Assembly (NCBI GenBank): GCA_003132405.1
Contig: PKXQ01000109.1
Coordinates: 52,946 to 116,945, forward strand
DNA length: 64,000 bases
Direction: 5' to 3'
DNA from: Acidobacteriaceae bacterium
GTDB lineage: Bacteria; Acidobacteriota; Terriglobia; Terriglobales; Acidobacteriaceae
The position numbers and the translations under genes were made by a program. The notes below the pieces were generated by a model that worked only from the letters and a program-made list of their open reading frames with translations, had not been told where the DNA came from and did no database searches. Numbering within the stretch: position 1 is the first letter of the stretch; each line of letters begins with the position of its first letter. Shown here in pieces: positions 17,152 through 24,548 of the stretch.

Positions 17152-18331
17152 GATCGACCTCGACAAACTGCGCTCGGAACTGGACGACTTCGCGGAGCCG
17201 GAGAAGAAAGGCGGACGCTCGCCCCGGGAGGAGCGCATCATTGCCGGATTTGAGGAGATACAACGGTTTGTCGAGAAACACGGTAGCGCCCCAAAGCATG
17301 GCGAAGATCGCGACATTTTTGAGCGGCTGTATGCCGTGCGGCTTGATCGCCTGCGCACGCTTGAGGAATGTCGTTCGCTGCTCTTGCCGCTGGATCGCCA
17401 AGGGCTGTTTCTTGGCGCTGAGACTGTCGCTGCCGCCAGGGGTACGCCGCCCGACGACGAGTTACTTGCCGAACTAGCGGGCGCGAGCGGCATCACCGAG
17501 CTGCGGCATGTCCGCAAGAGCGCTGATAAACGGGCCGCGGAAGAAATCGCCAATCGCAATGTCTGCGAGGACTTCGAGAAGTACAAGCCTCTTTTCGAAC
17601 GAGTAAAGAGAGAGTTGAAGTCCGGCGTCCGCCATACGCTACCGGTCCAGACTATGGACGAGATTAAGATGGCTGAGATTCAGAATGGCGAGTACTTCAT
17701 TGTTCAGGGTCAGATTGCCTACATCGCCGAGGTGGGTCAGGACTTCAGGACGCAGTACGACCGTCGCGATAGCCGTTTGCGTGTCATCTACGACAACGGA
17801 ACCGAGAGCAATTTGCTAATGCGCTCCTTTCAGCGTGCTCTTCATCGCGACGCGGCGGGACGGCTCATCACCAATCCCGACATGGGGCCTCTGTTCGCGG
17901 AGGAACGCGCCGAGGATGATCTGGCAAGTGGAACGATCTATGTTCTGCGGAGCAAGTCGAATCATCCGGTTGTCGTCGCTAACCGCGATATTCTGCACAA
18001 AATCGGCGTCACGGGCAGTAAGGTGGAGGCACGCATCGCGAACGCAAACCTAGATCCGACCTTCCTGATGGCCGACGTGGAAGTCATCGCCACTTATGAG
18101 CTCTACAACGTCAACCGAATTAAGCTGGAGAATATAATTCATCGCGTGTTCGATCTCACGCAGTTGGATATCGAAATCAAGGATCGCTTCGGCAACCCGG
18201 TCAAACCGCGCGAGTGGTTCCTCGTTCCTCTTTTTGTCGTGAACGAAGTGGTCGAGCGCATAAAGGATGGGACAATCACTCAATATGTCTATGACCCCAC
18301 GACGGCTCGCTTGGTAAAAGCAACATTCTAG
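17144..18331 (+). CDS. GIY-YIG (T5orf172-type) nuclease family protein
   Basis: 395 aa. The C-terminal third is a GIY-YIG domain of the T5orf172 type: GTIYVLRSKS at ~263-272, the KIGVTGSKVEARIANA block at ~287-302, and a later ELYNVNRIKLENIIHRVF helix carrying the catalytic-type Glu. The N-terminal ~250 residues are helical with no known domain. The ATG at 17144 overlaps the preceding methyltransferase/helicase gene by 8 bp, so the two are cotranslated. In such loci methylase, helicase and GIY-YIG nuclease form a restriction-like set; here the helicase appears largely deleted. Downstream lies an intact palindromic repeat. Confidence 0.78.
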   Translation: MSEIDLDKLRSELDDFAEPEKKGGRSPREERIIAGFEEIQRFVEKHGSAPKHGEDRDIFERLYAVRLDRLRTLEECRSLLLPLDRQGLFLGAETVAAARGTPPDDELLAELAGASGITELRHVRKSADKRAAEEIANRNVCEDFEKYKPLFERVKRELKSGVRHTLPVQTMDEIKMAEIQNGEYFIVQGQIAYIAEVGQDFRTQYDRRDSRLRVIYDNGTESNLLMRSFQRALHRDAAGRLITNPDMGPLFAEERAEDDLASGTIYVLRSKSNHPVVVANRDILHKIGVTGSKVEARIANANLDPTFLMADVEVIATYELYNVNRIKLENIIHRVFDLTQLDIEIKDRFGNPVKPREWFLVPLFVVNEVVERIKDGTITQYVYDPTTARLVKATF

Positions 18332-18419
18332 CCCATCAATTCCCGCACAACTTCTCTCAACTTCAACTCACGCACGCACCAGCGCACGCCAATCAAGTTG
18401 TCACTCTTAACTTTTACAT

Positions 18420-18809
18420 CTACATACAGGGGGGGCGCTCTGGGACCATCTCTTTCCCTTCTCCCGTCAAACGCGACAGGGGAGAAGGGAAAGAGATGGT
18501 CCCAGAGACACCCCCCTGTGGGAATGTGAATTTTGAGTTGTGCGGGGCGCGTGGGAAAGCGCGAGATCGGGGCACGAATCGGTTTCCAAACAAAGGCTGA
18601 CCATCCCGATCAACGCACCGGGATAATTGGTCGTTCGGACGTTCAATTTCCAGAAAGCGCTTCCAGTTTTCCGGGGTATCGCGCCAGACTACGAACTTAC
18701 TGATTTTGAAATCCGACTGACGCCCGAGGGGAATTACGCTAAGGTTGGCGTAAGGCAGGATCGCATACTCATAAAGAATGGTCGGCGTTTTGACCTTGCG
18801 GCGGCTCAT
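18420..18809 (-). pseudogene. Small unidentified gene, 3' end overrun by the palindromic repeat
   Basis: A minus-strand frame starts MSRRKVKTPTILYEYAILPY. Its codon use is gene-like (G/C in third positions) and the protein-like stretch continues through SKFVVWRDTPENWKRFLEIE to about 18520. There it enters the palindromic element, whose translation supplies the rest up to a stop. I do not recognise the family. The natural 3' end was probably replaced by the repeat, so this is either a truncated gene or an expressed shortened protein. Confidence 0.45.
18427..18518. repeat. Intact palindromic (MITE-like) element
   Basis: Two 39-bp arms (18427-18465 and 18480-18518) are inverted copies of each other with three mismatches and enclose a 14-base spacer, GTCAAACGCGACAG. 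The outer ends are CAGGGGGG / CCCCCCTG. It could fold into a very long hairpin. One arm plus loop recurs at 23519-23575, and a 17-base piece at 12330-12346. It encodes no protein. The surrounding stretch 18332-18426 holds nothing recognisable. Confidence 0.88.
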
Positions 18810-19042
18810 CGTCGAGTATAGCCATTTTCATTGTTGCACCATTTTCCTGTGGCCGTTTTTCAATTGCCGTCTCATACGACTCCGAGTCCGATTAGCTCCG
18901 TGGCCGATACCCGGTGGACAAACCATGAGCCATTGGAGTTGGCTGATCGTACAGGCGAAGGGCACGCCAAGCAAGTGATCCAAGAAGCCTTTCTTCCTGC
19001 ATAACTTCGGGAGTATCATTTTCTGAAAATGGAGGGAAACCT

Positions 19043-19647
19043 TTGGCCAAAGACCTGTTCTATTTAGCCTCATGCAAAAACATGAGCAAGCTGTTTGAAA
19101 AGATACTTACCGCGAAGGCTCCCGAGGCGTTCACGACGAGCTTCCTCACCGATACCATCGGCCTGAAATCTACCGCTGACCGAGGGTTAATCAACATGCT
19201 CAAGAAGCTCGGGTTTCTTGATACAGGTGGACGCCCAACTGAAACTTACGGTTTGCTGAAGAACAAAGACGTTGCCGGAGCAGCAATTGCAGACGGCATT
19301 CGGAAGGTATATGCACCACTATTTGAGGCAAACGAAAAGGCGAACGAATTACAGCCCGAACCGTTGAAGGGCCTCATTTCTCAGGTTACGGGGAGCGAAA
19401 AGGGTGTTGTAGCTCAGATTTTGCTTACACATTCAATTCTTTGGTAAAGAACGCCGACTTCTCTAAATCGGTGAAGGATAAGCAACCACCAGAGGGGAAG
19501 GATACGCCCCCGCCCACCCCGCCCGTGATTCCGCCCACCGGATTGCGGACGGACTTCCATTTCAACATTCAAGTCCATCTGCCAGCGAATGGCACCGAAG
19601 ATACTTATCTAAACATCTTCAACGCTCTGCGGAGGACATTCAGTTGA
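19043..19647 (+). pseudogene. DUF5343-type protein, split by a single frameshift
   Basis: A TTG start at 19043 follows GGAGG by 7 bp. The first frame (MAKDLFYLASCKNMSKLFEK to 19447) resembles DUF5343 N-terminal winged-helix regions. It ends in AQILLTHSILW and a stop, while the next frame continues AYTFNSLVKNADFSKSV to the stop at 19647. One missing T in the run near 19422 would restore a single ~200-aa protein (VVAQIF-AYTFNSLVKNADF). The second part has a Pro-rich linker and a C-terminal strand-rich end. Its TGA overlaps the start of the HEPN gene. Either an inactivated gene, slippage-controlled expression or a read error. Confidence 0.62.
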
Positions 19648-20213
19648 ACGACGGCCAACTATCATTGTTTCTGATGCTGGGGCAGTCGTCGCAGAATGCC
19701 GTCAGCAAACTGCCGGATGTTGTTCCATCGCAGTCATTGTTGCTATCGTCGACGGAAGATCTAGCCTTGGTGCTCCCTAAAGAACTTCGCCGGGCCGTGG
19801 CAGCAGCGGAGGTGTATAAGCTGTTCTTCATCTTCGAGAATTTCTTGCGACAGTTCGTGCTGGAGAGCCTATCTGAATTGGATAAGGTGAACTGGTGGGA
19901 TAAAGTGCCGCCAGACGTACAGACTGAAGTTAAAGGTCTGGAAGAAACCGAGGCACAGAAGCAGTGGATGGCATTGAGTTCACGTTCCAAACTTGCCCTC
20001 ACAACCCTCCCTCAATTGCTGAGGATAATGGACGAAACCGAAAACTGGAAAGCTACCTTCAGGAACACGGTTCGAGACAAGTTCCTGATTCAGGAAGGCC
20101 GGGGCATATCGCACATCCGCAACGCCGTCTGCCACATGTCCGACATCTCTGAGGAGGAGATAAACCGAGTGAAGCAGGTGATGCGGGACTGGTTCCGTGT
20201 GGTTGCTCCCTGA
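19644..20213 (+). CDS. Swt1-type HEPN domain protein (candidate RNase effector)
   Basis: 189 aa, all-helical in appearance. The C-terminal part has the HEPN catalytic motif R-x4-H as R159-NAVC-H164 in GISHIRNAVCHMSDIS. The preceding FFIFENFLRQFVLESL helix and the motif context match the Swt1-type HEPN group. HEPN proteins of this kind are usually RNases in toxin-antitoxin or phage-defence modules. The TTG start overlaps the stop of the DUF5343 reading frame, so the two are translationally coupled, and that neighbour would be the natural partner or regulator. Loss of the partner by frameshift while the effector is intact is noteworthy. Substrate unknown. Confidence 0.65.
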   Translation: MNDGQLSLFLMLGQSSQNAVSKLPDVVPSQSLLLSSTEDLALVLPKELRRAVAAAEVYKLFFIFENFLRQFVLESLSELDKVNWWDKVPPDVQTEVKGLEETEAQKQWMALSSRSKLALTTLPQLLRIMDETENWKATFRNTVRDKFLIQEGRGISHIRNAVCHMSDISEEEINRVKQVMRDWFRVVAP

Positions 20214-20253
20214 TCTACGACCGAGAAAGTTGAAGTTCTAAAAGGAGCGAAGC

Positions 20254-20565
20254 GTGAACACTGCCAAGCAGTTTTTCCAAGGTGGGGGCGAACTCGCAGA
20301 TTATCCGGGCTGGTACAAAATCGAGGGAGGCACCGAGGATCGTCCCAGATCGTGGAGCGTCATTCGCAAACCAGACGGTACTTGGTGGAAGGTTGCGGCT
20401 GAGCATTACTTTCCGACCGGTGGTGGGAACCTACGCATTGATCTTGGCGATGAGATTACCGACGAGGACATGCTGACTCAGTGCGAGGAAAATTACAGAC
20501 AGTTACTTGAAAAAATTGAGGAGAAGAAGCTAGTGAAAGCAGTCAAACCACTCGGTGAGGAGTGA
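20254..20565 (+). CDS. Hypothetical protein, 103 aa
   Basis: GTG start preceded by AAGGAG. The protein is soluble, with aromatic residues in the first half (YPGWYKIEGG, GTWWKVAAEHYFP) and a Glu/Lys-rich C-terminal helix. I do not recognise it. It follows the HEPN gene by 40 bp and is directly followed by the membrane-protein gene, so the block 19043-21182 reads as one operon. A small accessory or immunity-like role is possible but not shown. Confidence 0.6.
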   Translation: MNTAKQFFQGGGELADYPGWYKIEGGTEDRPRSWSVIRKPDGTWWKVAAEHYFPTGGGNLRIDLGDEITDEDMLTQCEENYRQLLEKIEEKKLVKAVKPLGEE

Positions 20566-20570
20566 TGCTT

Positions 20571-21182
20571 ATGACTGAAGCGGGCGGTCTAATCGTAGCG
20601 GCGATCATCGCTGGAGCCGTCGCCATAATAGCGGCGATAATCACTGGGGTCGTGTCATTTCTTAGCCTCATTACCAGCAAGGAACAATCGGTCTCCGAGC
20701 GCCGTCAGCAGTGGATAGACGCCCTACGGAAAGACATCGCCATCATCGTTGGTCGTGTCATCGCAATCCACGGTGAATCAATCGTCGAACAGGATGATGA
20801 TGACCAAGACAAGCTGTGGCACAGAGTAAAGGGAGAGTTGACTGGCTTTAACAGAGTGATAGTGCGAATCAGGTTACGGCTCAACCCGAACGAAAAAGGG
20901 GAGAAAGAAGGACCAGCAACTAAGGCTGTGCTCAACACGTTGGAAAAGCTTAAATCTTTATTTGCCAGTCCCAAGCCTCAGTTCCATGAACTCGACGGTC
21001 TGGTCAATACGTTGGTGGACAACTCCCAGATAATTCTGAAGGAGAACTGGAATCGAGTTCGTGACGGTGAGGCTATCTATCAAAAAGCAAAACGCAACAC
21101 ATGGATCGCCGTTAAGGTATTCGTCGGGCTGGGAGTCGTCGGAGCCATCTTGTACGGACTTCGCTGGTTCAAAGTGATCTGA
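20571..21182 (+). CDS. Two-helix membrane protein of unknown function
   Basis: 203 aa from ATG at 20571, which has GAGGAG 8 bp upstream (a GTG at 20562 and ATG at 20565 are also in frame). A long hydrophobic helix (IVAAIIAGAVAIIAAIITGV) at residues ~7-30 is followed by SKEQSVSERRQQWIDALRKD, a cytoplasmic helical region, and a second membrane helix near the C-terminus (VKVFVGLGVVGAILYGL). The EQxVSxxRQxWIDALR box recurs in small bacterial membrane proteins of unknown role. Start overlaps the end of the previous gene. Being beside HEPN and Cas1 it may be a defence-associated membrane protein; this is inference. Confidence 0.62.
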   Translation: MTEAGGLIVAAIIAGAVAIIAAIITGVVSFLSLITSKEQSVSERRQQWIDALRKDIAIIVGRVIAIHGESIVEQDDDDQDKLWHRVKGELTGFNRVIVRIRLRLNPNEKGEKEGPATKAVLNTLEKLKSLFASPKPQFHELDGLVNTLVDNSQIILKENWNRVRDGEAIYQKAKRNTWIAVKVFVGLGVVGAILYGLRWFKVI

Positions 21183-21254
21183 GATTGGTAACCGCAGAGG
21201 ACCTAACCGTTGTGAAGGCGGATACAGACCCTCTCCCCGAGTGTCAGGCGATCG

Positions 21255-22736
21255 TTAGCGCTCTTCCCCCTCTACCGAAACTCCCACCAGTTTCGCCAGC
21301 GCCTCCCAGTGCCTCGGATGCGGGCGACGTCTGCTTGAGCGGATGAGAGCGGCGTAGGGTTTCGAGATGTGCATAACCTCCGATATTTCCCGAACTTTGA
21401 TCGCCCTGAGTTGCGGCTGAATCTTCTGGACGTAGCATTCCTCGTTTAGCCAGCTTGGCAGGCTGGACGTGTCCCACCACGAATTCGCCACGGCGTGGTC
21501 GCTCAGGGTCTTGGAAATGTGGGTCTTGGTTTTCTTGCTCTTAGGCTTTGCGTGACCAAGGAGGGCGACCTGCGCCATTGTTTCTCGCGATGCATCAACC
21601 GCACATGAGCGGCAGTAGCGGTTCTTCACTCCCTCCGCGCCACAAACCTCGCAGACGTTCTTCACGCGAGGGATCGGACTCATCTGAACGTGAAATATGT
21701 TTCTCCTGCCTTCGCTTCTGCGTCGCTGCGTGAGGCGGGTCGGCACCGTCGGTCCCTTGCTTGCTGATTTGCCAGTAGAGTTCCACAGTGCTTGCGCAAC
21801 CCACTCGGCAACCGGCGCAACCGCACGACCCCATGACGCAGATGTTTGGGAAAGCTTCTCGGTAAGTGATGTCATCAATCTTGCGTTCCCGTCAGACTTT
21901 TCGAAAAACCATTCCCGTTTGAGTGGCTGAGTCGTAATCCAATCCAGCAGATACGCGTCCACTTGCGGGCGCACCGGTTCCATCAGGTCACAAGCTAGGC
22001 TGTCTCGATTGGGCTGGTCGACATGAAATATTCCCATCGCCGCGTCTAAACCCAAGGCACGTGCGGCAAGGCTGGTCTCTGCCTCAAGCAATGCATATAG
22101 GTAATTCATCATGGCGCAGCCAGGAGTCACTGCAAGTCGGGGCGATCCGGTCAAAGCGGAAATCCTTGTCCCGAAGTTTCGCCAATGCTCTGGAACTCTG
22201 GGTAAATCCTTCTTTGGAAAAATAAGCGGAAGCGTGCGCCACGCTGACCAGTATGCTAACGCGGCCTGAGCTTCGATGAGCCGGATGGACGCAATGTTCT
22301 CAGCTGTCGGCAATTCCGCGCTGAACGTTGCGATTCTGTCCGCGGTTGTTGAGTCGAGGAGTTTGTTTCGAGCGACCAGCTCTTGTCCGGTGAGCTTCTG
22401 TCTGATCAGTTCGCGCGTGATACGCAGGGCGGCACCAGATACGTGGGCAAGTGCCTGAGAGCGACGGAGTCTAACATCCGAAGAGCGAACCGGGCCGGTC
22501 GTTGCCAGCACGGAGCCATCCCGCTCAAGCATCACAAAACTGGCCTTCTGATCTGAGAGCCATCGCAGCGCTGCGAGCGACACGACGCCGTCCGAGCCGA
22601 TCACCACTAATCGACGGAGACCGTGCCCCACGCGCGGCAAACGAGCACAACGACGCTTGGGTCCAATGCCGTCCTCTAGAAGAAGATGGCCTCGATCTAC
22701 CCGGACATGGATGCCATACCCGACGCGTGGCTTCAC
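21255..22736 (-). CDS. cas1: Solo Cas1 integrase with C-terminal Zn-finger and HTH, 5' end lost
   Basis: About 493 aa counted from a GTG at 22736. The N-terminal beta domain (VGYGIHVRVDRGHLLLEDGI) and the helical catalytic domain of Cas1 are both present. Metal-binding residues are E155 (RLIEAQAALAYW), H238 (GIFHVDQPNRDSL) and D250/E253 (CDLMEPVRP). A CxxC-x9-CxxC finger follows (C362, C365, C375, C378) and then an HTH near 446-485 (ISKPYAALIRSSRRRPHPRHW). There is no CRISPR array, cas2 or effector in the window. The frame stays open to 22814, but those residues are antiregister IS110 sequence, so the true start has been removed. Cas1 without CRISPR is the transposase of casposons. Confidence 0.8.
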   Translation of the reverse strand: MKPRVGYGIHVRVDRGHLLLEDGIGPKRRCARLPRVGHGLRRLVVIGSDGVVSLAALRWLSDQKASFVMLERDGSVLATTGPVRSSDVRLRRSQALAHVSGAALRITRELIRQKLTGQELVARNKLLDSTTADRIATFSAELPTAENIASIRLIEAQAALAYWSAWRTLPLIFPKKDLPRVPEHWRNFGTRISALTGSPRLAVTPGCAMMNYLYALLEAETSLAARALGLDAAMGIFHVDQPNRDSLACDLMEPVRPQVDAYLLDWITTQPLKREWFFEKSDGNARLMTSLTEKLSQTSASWGRAVAPVAEWVAQALWNSTGKSASKGPTVPTRLTQRRRSEGRRNIFHVQMSPIPRVKNVCEVCGAEGVKNRYCRSCAVDASRETMAQVALLGHAKPKSKKTKTHISKTLSDHAVANSWWDTSSLPSWLNEECYVQKIQPQLRAIKVREISEVMHISKPYAALIRSSRRRPHPRHWEALAKLVGVSVEGEER

Positions 22737-23145
22737 TGTCGGGCGACAAACGGCGCAGTTTGTCGCGATGCTGCAACAACAGATCCACCAGCAGATCCGC
22801 ATCCCGCGGGTCATCCTTCACTCCCGACGGATACAATGCTTTGCGCAGATTGGCCGACATCGCCGGCGGCACCGGAAACAAATGTAAGGGCTCATACTTA
22901 CTGAGCATGAACACCAATGCTCCCTTCACTTGTTCCACCGCCACCGCAATCGGCCGATTGCCGAATCGTTGACAGAGTTGCCCGATCCACGCCTCGACCG
23001 CTTCCGGTGTATGTTCCACCTCTCCGCTTTCCCGCTGTGTCGTACCCGCGGCCTGTACGCACCACGCATGTTTCTGATCTGCCCAGTCGATACCCACCAA
23101 CGCCGCGAACTCGGATTCCTGCCGCACAACTTCGCTTTCTGACAT
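22727..23145 (-). pseudogene. IS110-family transposase, N-terminal fragment
   Basis: The first ~138 residues of an IS110 transposase, with ATG at 23145 after AAGGAG. The DEDD-type catalytic residues are visible as GIDWAD, AVEQVKG and KDDPRDADLL. After LSPDSEATR the frame leaves the family and becomes antiregister Cas1 sequence, so the gene is cut at about 22730 and joined to cas1. A complete IS110 transposase has roughly 330-400 residues. No IS ends were identified. The fragment cannot transpose but could provide transcription into cas1. Confidence 0.8.
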
Positions 23146-23953
23146 AGCTCCTTCCTTACCCTCCTTAACCATTGTTCAGGCCGGCTTTGCTCCCGCGAAA
23201 CCCTTATAGTACGAGTCTTGCTTGGTGTTGCTCCAGACTTTATCTGAGTATTCGTTTTGGAAGCAAAGCGCGTCCCACTGCTCGAGAATCTGGTTAAAAA
23301 CATCGCGTGTTTGGCGATTACACTCGTAGCCGCGGGACGCCTGCTGGCTGCTATTGTAGGCAGCCCGCAGAAACCTTCATCCGCAGTTGCTCCACAGAGA
23401 TTTTCACAGCCGTGCCGCGCCGCGACGGTCGTGGAAATCTCTTTCTCAAAATCTCACTGTCTGACTAACTATAAGGCGATTACGCTCATTGACCCTTTTT
23501 CACCCTTTTGTTTTTATCCAGGGGGGGGTGTCTCTGAGACCATCTCTTTCCCTTCTCCCGTCAAACGCGACAGGAGTTAGGAGATAGAGCATTTTGAAAC
23601 GAAACATTGCTGTTACCCAATTGGCGATCGTTTGTGTTTCGCGAAAGTTATTGAAACTGAATCCTGGGGATCGGGTCGAGGGGTTGGGCAACTTCGGAAA
23701 AGCGAATCGGCGTCACTTAACTGCCATTCTCGAACTCCATTTCAAGGTGTCATGCCCAAGACAGTAGCTCTTGGAAAAGTGATCAATTTTGAACAGACAG
23801 GCTTTCTCAGGTTGCCTATCTTGTGATCCACGGCCCTCCCTGGACGCACGGCCCGTTCTAACGCATGCGCTGAGGTTGCGGCGGGTGTGTCGTAAAACCA
23901 GCCCACGACGGCTTGCAACTTCCCACTTGTAACGATCCGGAGGAGATGTAGCC
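23146..23953. other. Gene-free right edge of the island
   Basis: No convincing coding region on either strand. It holds the half palindromic repeat (23519-23575) and a ribosome site GGAGGAG at the right end for the pseudo-receiver gene. The remainder may be decayed island sequence. Confidence 0.5.
23519..23575. repeat. Half copy of the island palindromic repeat
   Basis: CAGGGGGGGGTGTCTCTGAG followed by the same arm and loop as the left half of the 18427 element, through CCCGTCAAACGCGACAGGAG. The second arm is missing or decayed after that. Same orientation as the copies at 12330 and 18427. Confidence 0.85.
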
Positions 23954-24352
23954 ATGGATTCCCCCACTGTATTGTGCATCGATGACCGTCCACAAATGCT
24001 GGAGATTCGAAAAGCAACTCTAGAGTCCCATGGGTATTGCGTCAAACTTGCGTCGAGCGCTTACACCGTGATGAAGATGTTGGAGAACACGCCGGTCGTT
24101 GCGGTTCTACTAGAGTACAAACAGGAAGGCATGGACGCGGAAGCCGTAGCCAGTCATATCAAACAACGGTTTCCCCACCTGCCGATCATCCTGCTCTCCG
24201 CATATTCCGAGATGCCGGAGCGAATTCTCTGGTTGGTGGATGACTTCGTGATGAAGAGCGAACTGCCGGAACGACTGGTGCCGATCATCGAACGAGCGCA
24301 CAAGCAGGCATCACGTTCCACCGAACGGTTCCAGCGTCGAGGGGCAGCGTAG
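23954..24352 (+). CDS. Receiver-like domain protein with Glu in place of the phosphoacceptor Asp
   Basis: 132-aa stand-alone CheY-type domain. The acidic pocket (VLCIDDRP) and switch Lys (VMKSELP) are present and the Ser of the Thr/Ser position is in LLSAYSE. The strand that should end in the phosphorylated Asp reads VAVLLEYKQEGMD, with Glu where Asp is expected. Glu at this place often mimics the phosphorylated state, so the protein may be constitutively on, or a protein-interaction module. No kinase gene is next to it. GGAGGAG ribosome site ~10 bp before ATG. It lies just outside the island edge. Confidence 0.75.
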   Translation: MDSPTVLCIDDRPQMLEIRKATLESHGYCVKLASSAYTVMKMLENTPVVAVLLEYKQEGMDAEAVASHIKQRFPHLPIILLSAYSEMPERILWLVDDFVMKSELPERLVPIIERAHKQASRSTERFQRRGAA

Positions 24353-24548
24353 GGATTCTTGTTTGCAGAGCCGAAGCGTGCTGTTCCTGCCGGTATCGCC
24401 CTGCCTCGGCAGAAAATGTGACTACCGGATGCCCTACCGATTCGCGAGATCTGCTGAAATCAGGCGATCACACACAATATAAAAGGCGCATTGAGAATCA
24501 CAACCTGCTCATTTCGCCCTCCCAGTGCTCCATTGCCCCCCGCGGCCC

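Noticed and set aside
18427..18518. Possible CRISPR repeat or rho-independent terminator
   Set aside because: Only one palindrome with 39-bp arms, no spacers and no repeat periodicity; too long and GC-rich for a normal terminator, and a half copy elsewhere shows it is a dispersed element.
22276..22972. Open frames on the plus strand across cas1 and the IS110 fragment
   Set aside because: They are antisense to recognisable Cas1 and IS110 sequence and show no protein-like composition.
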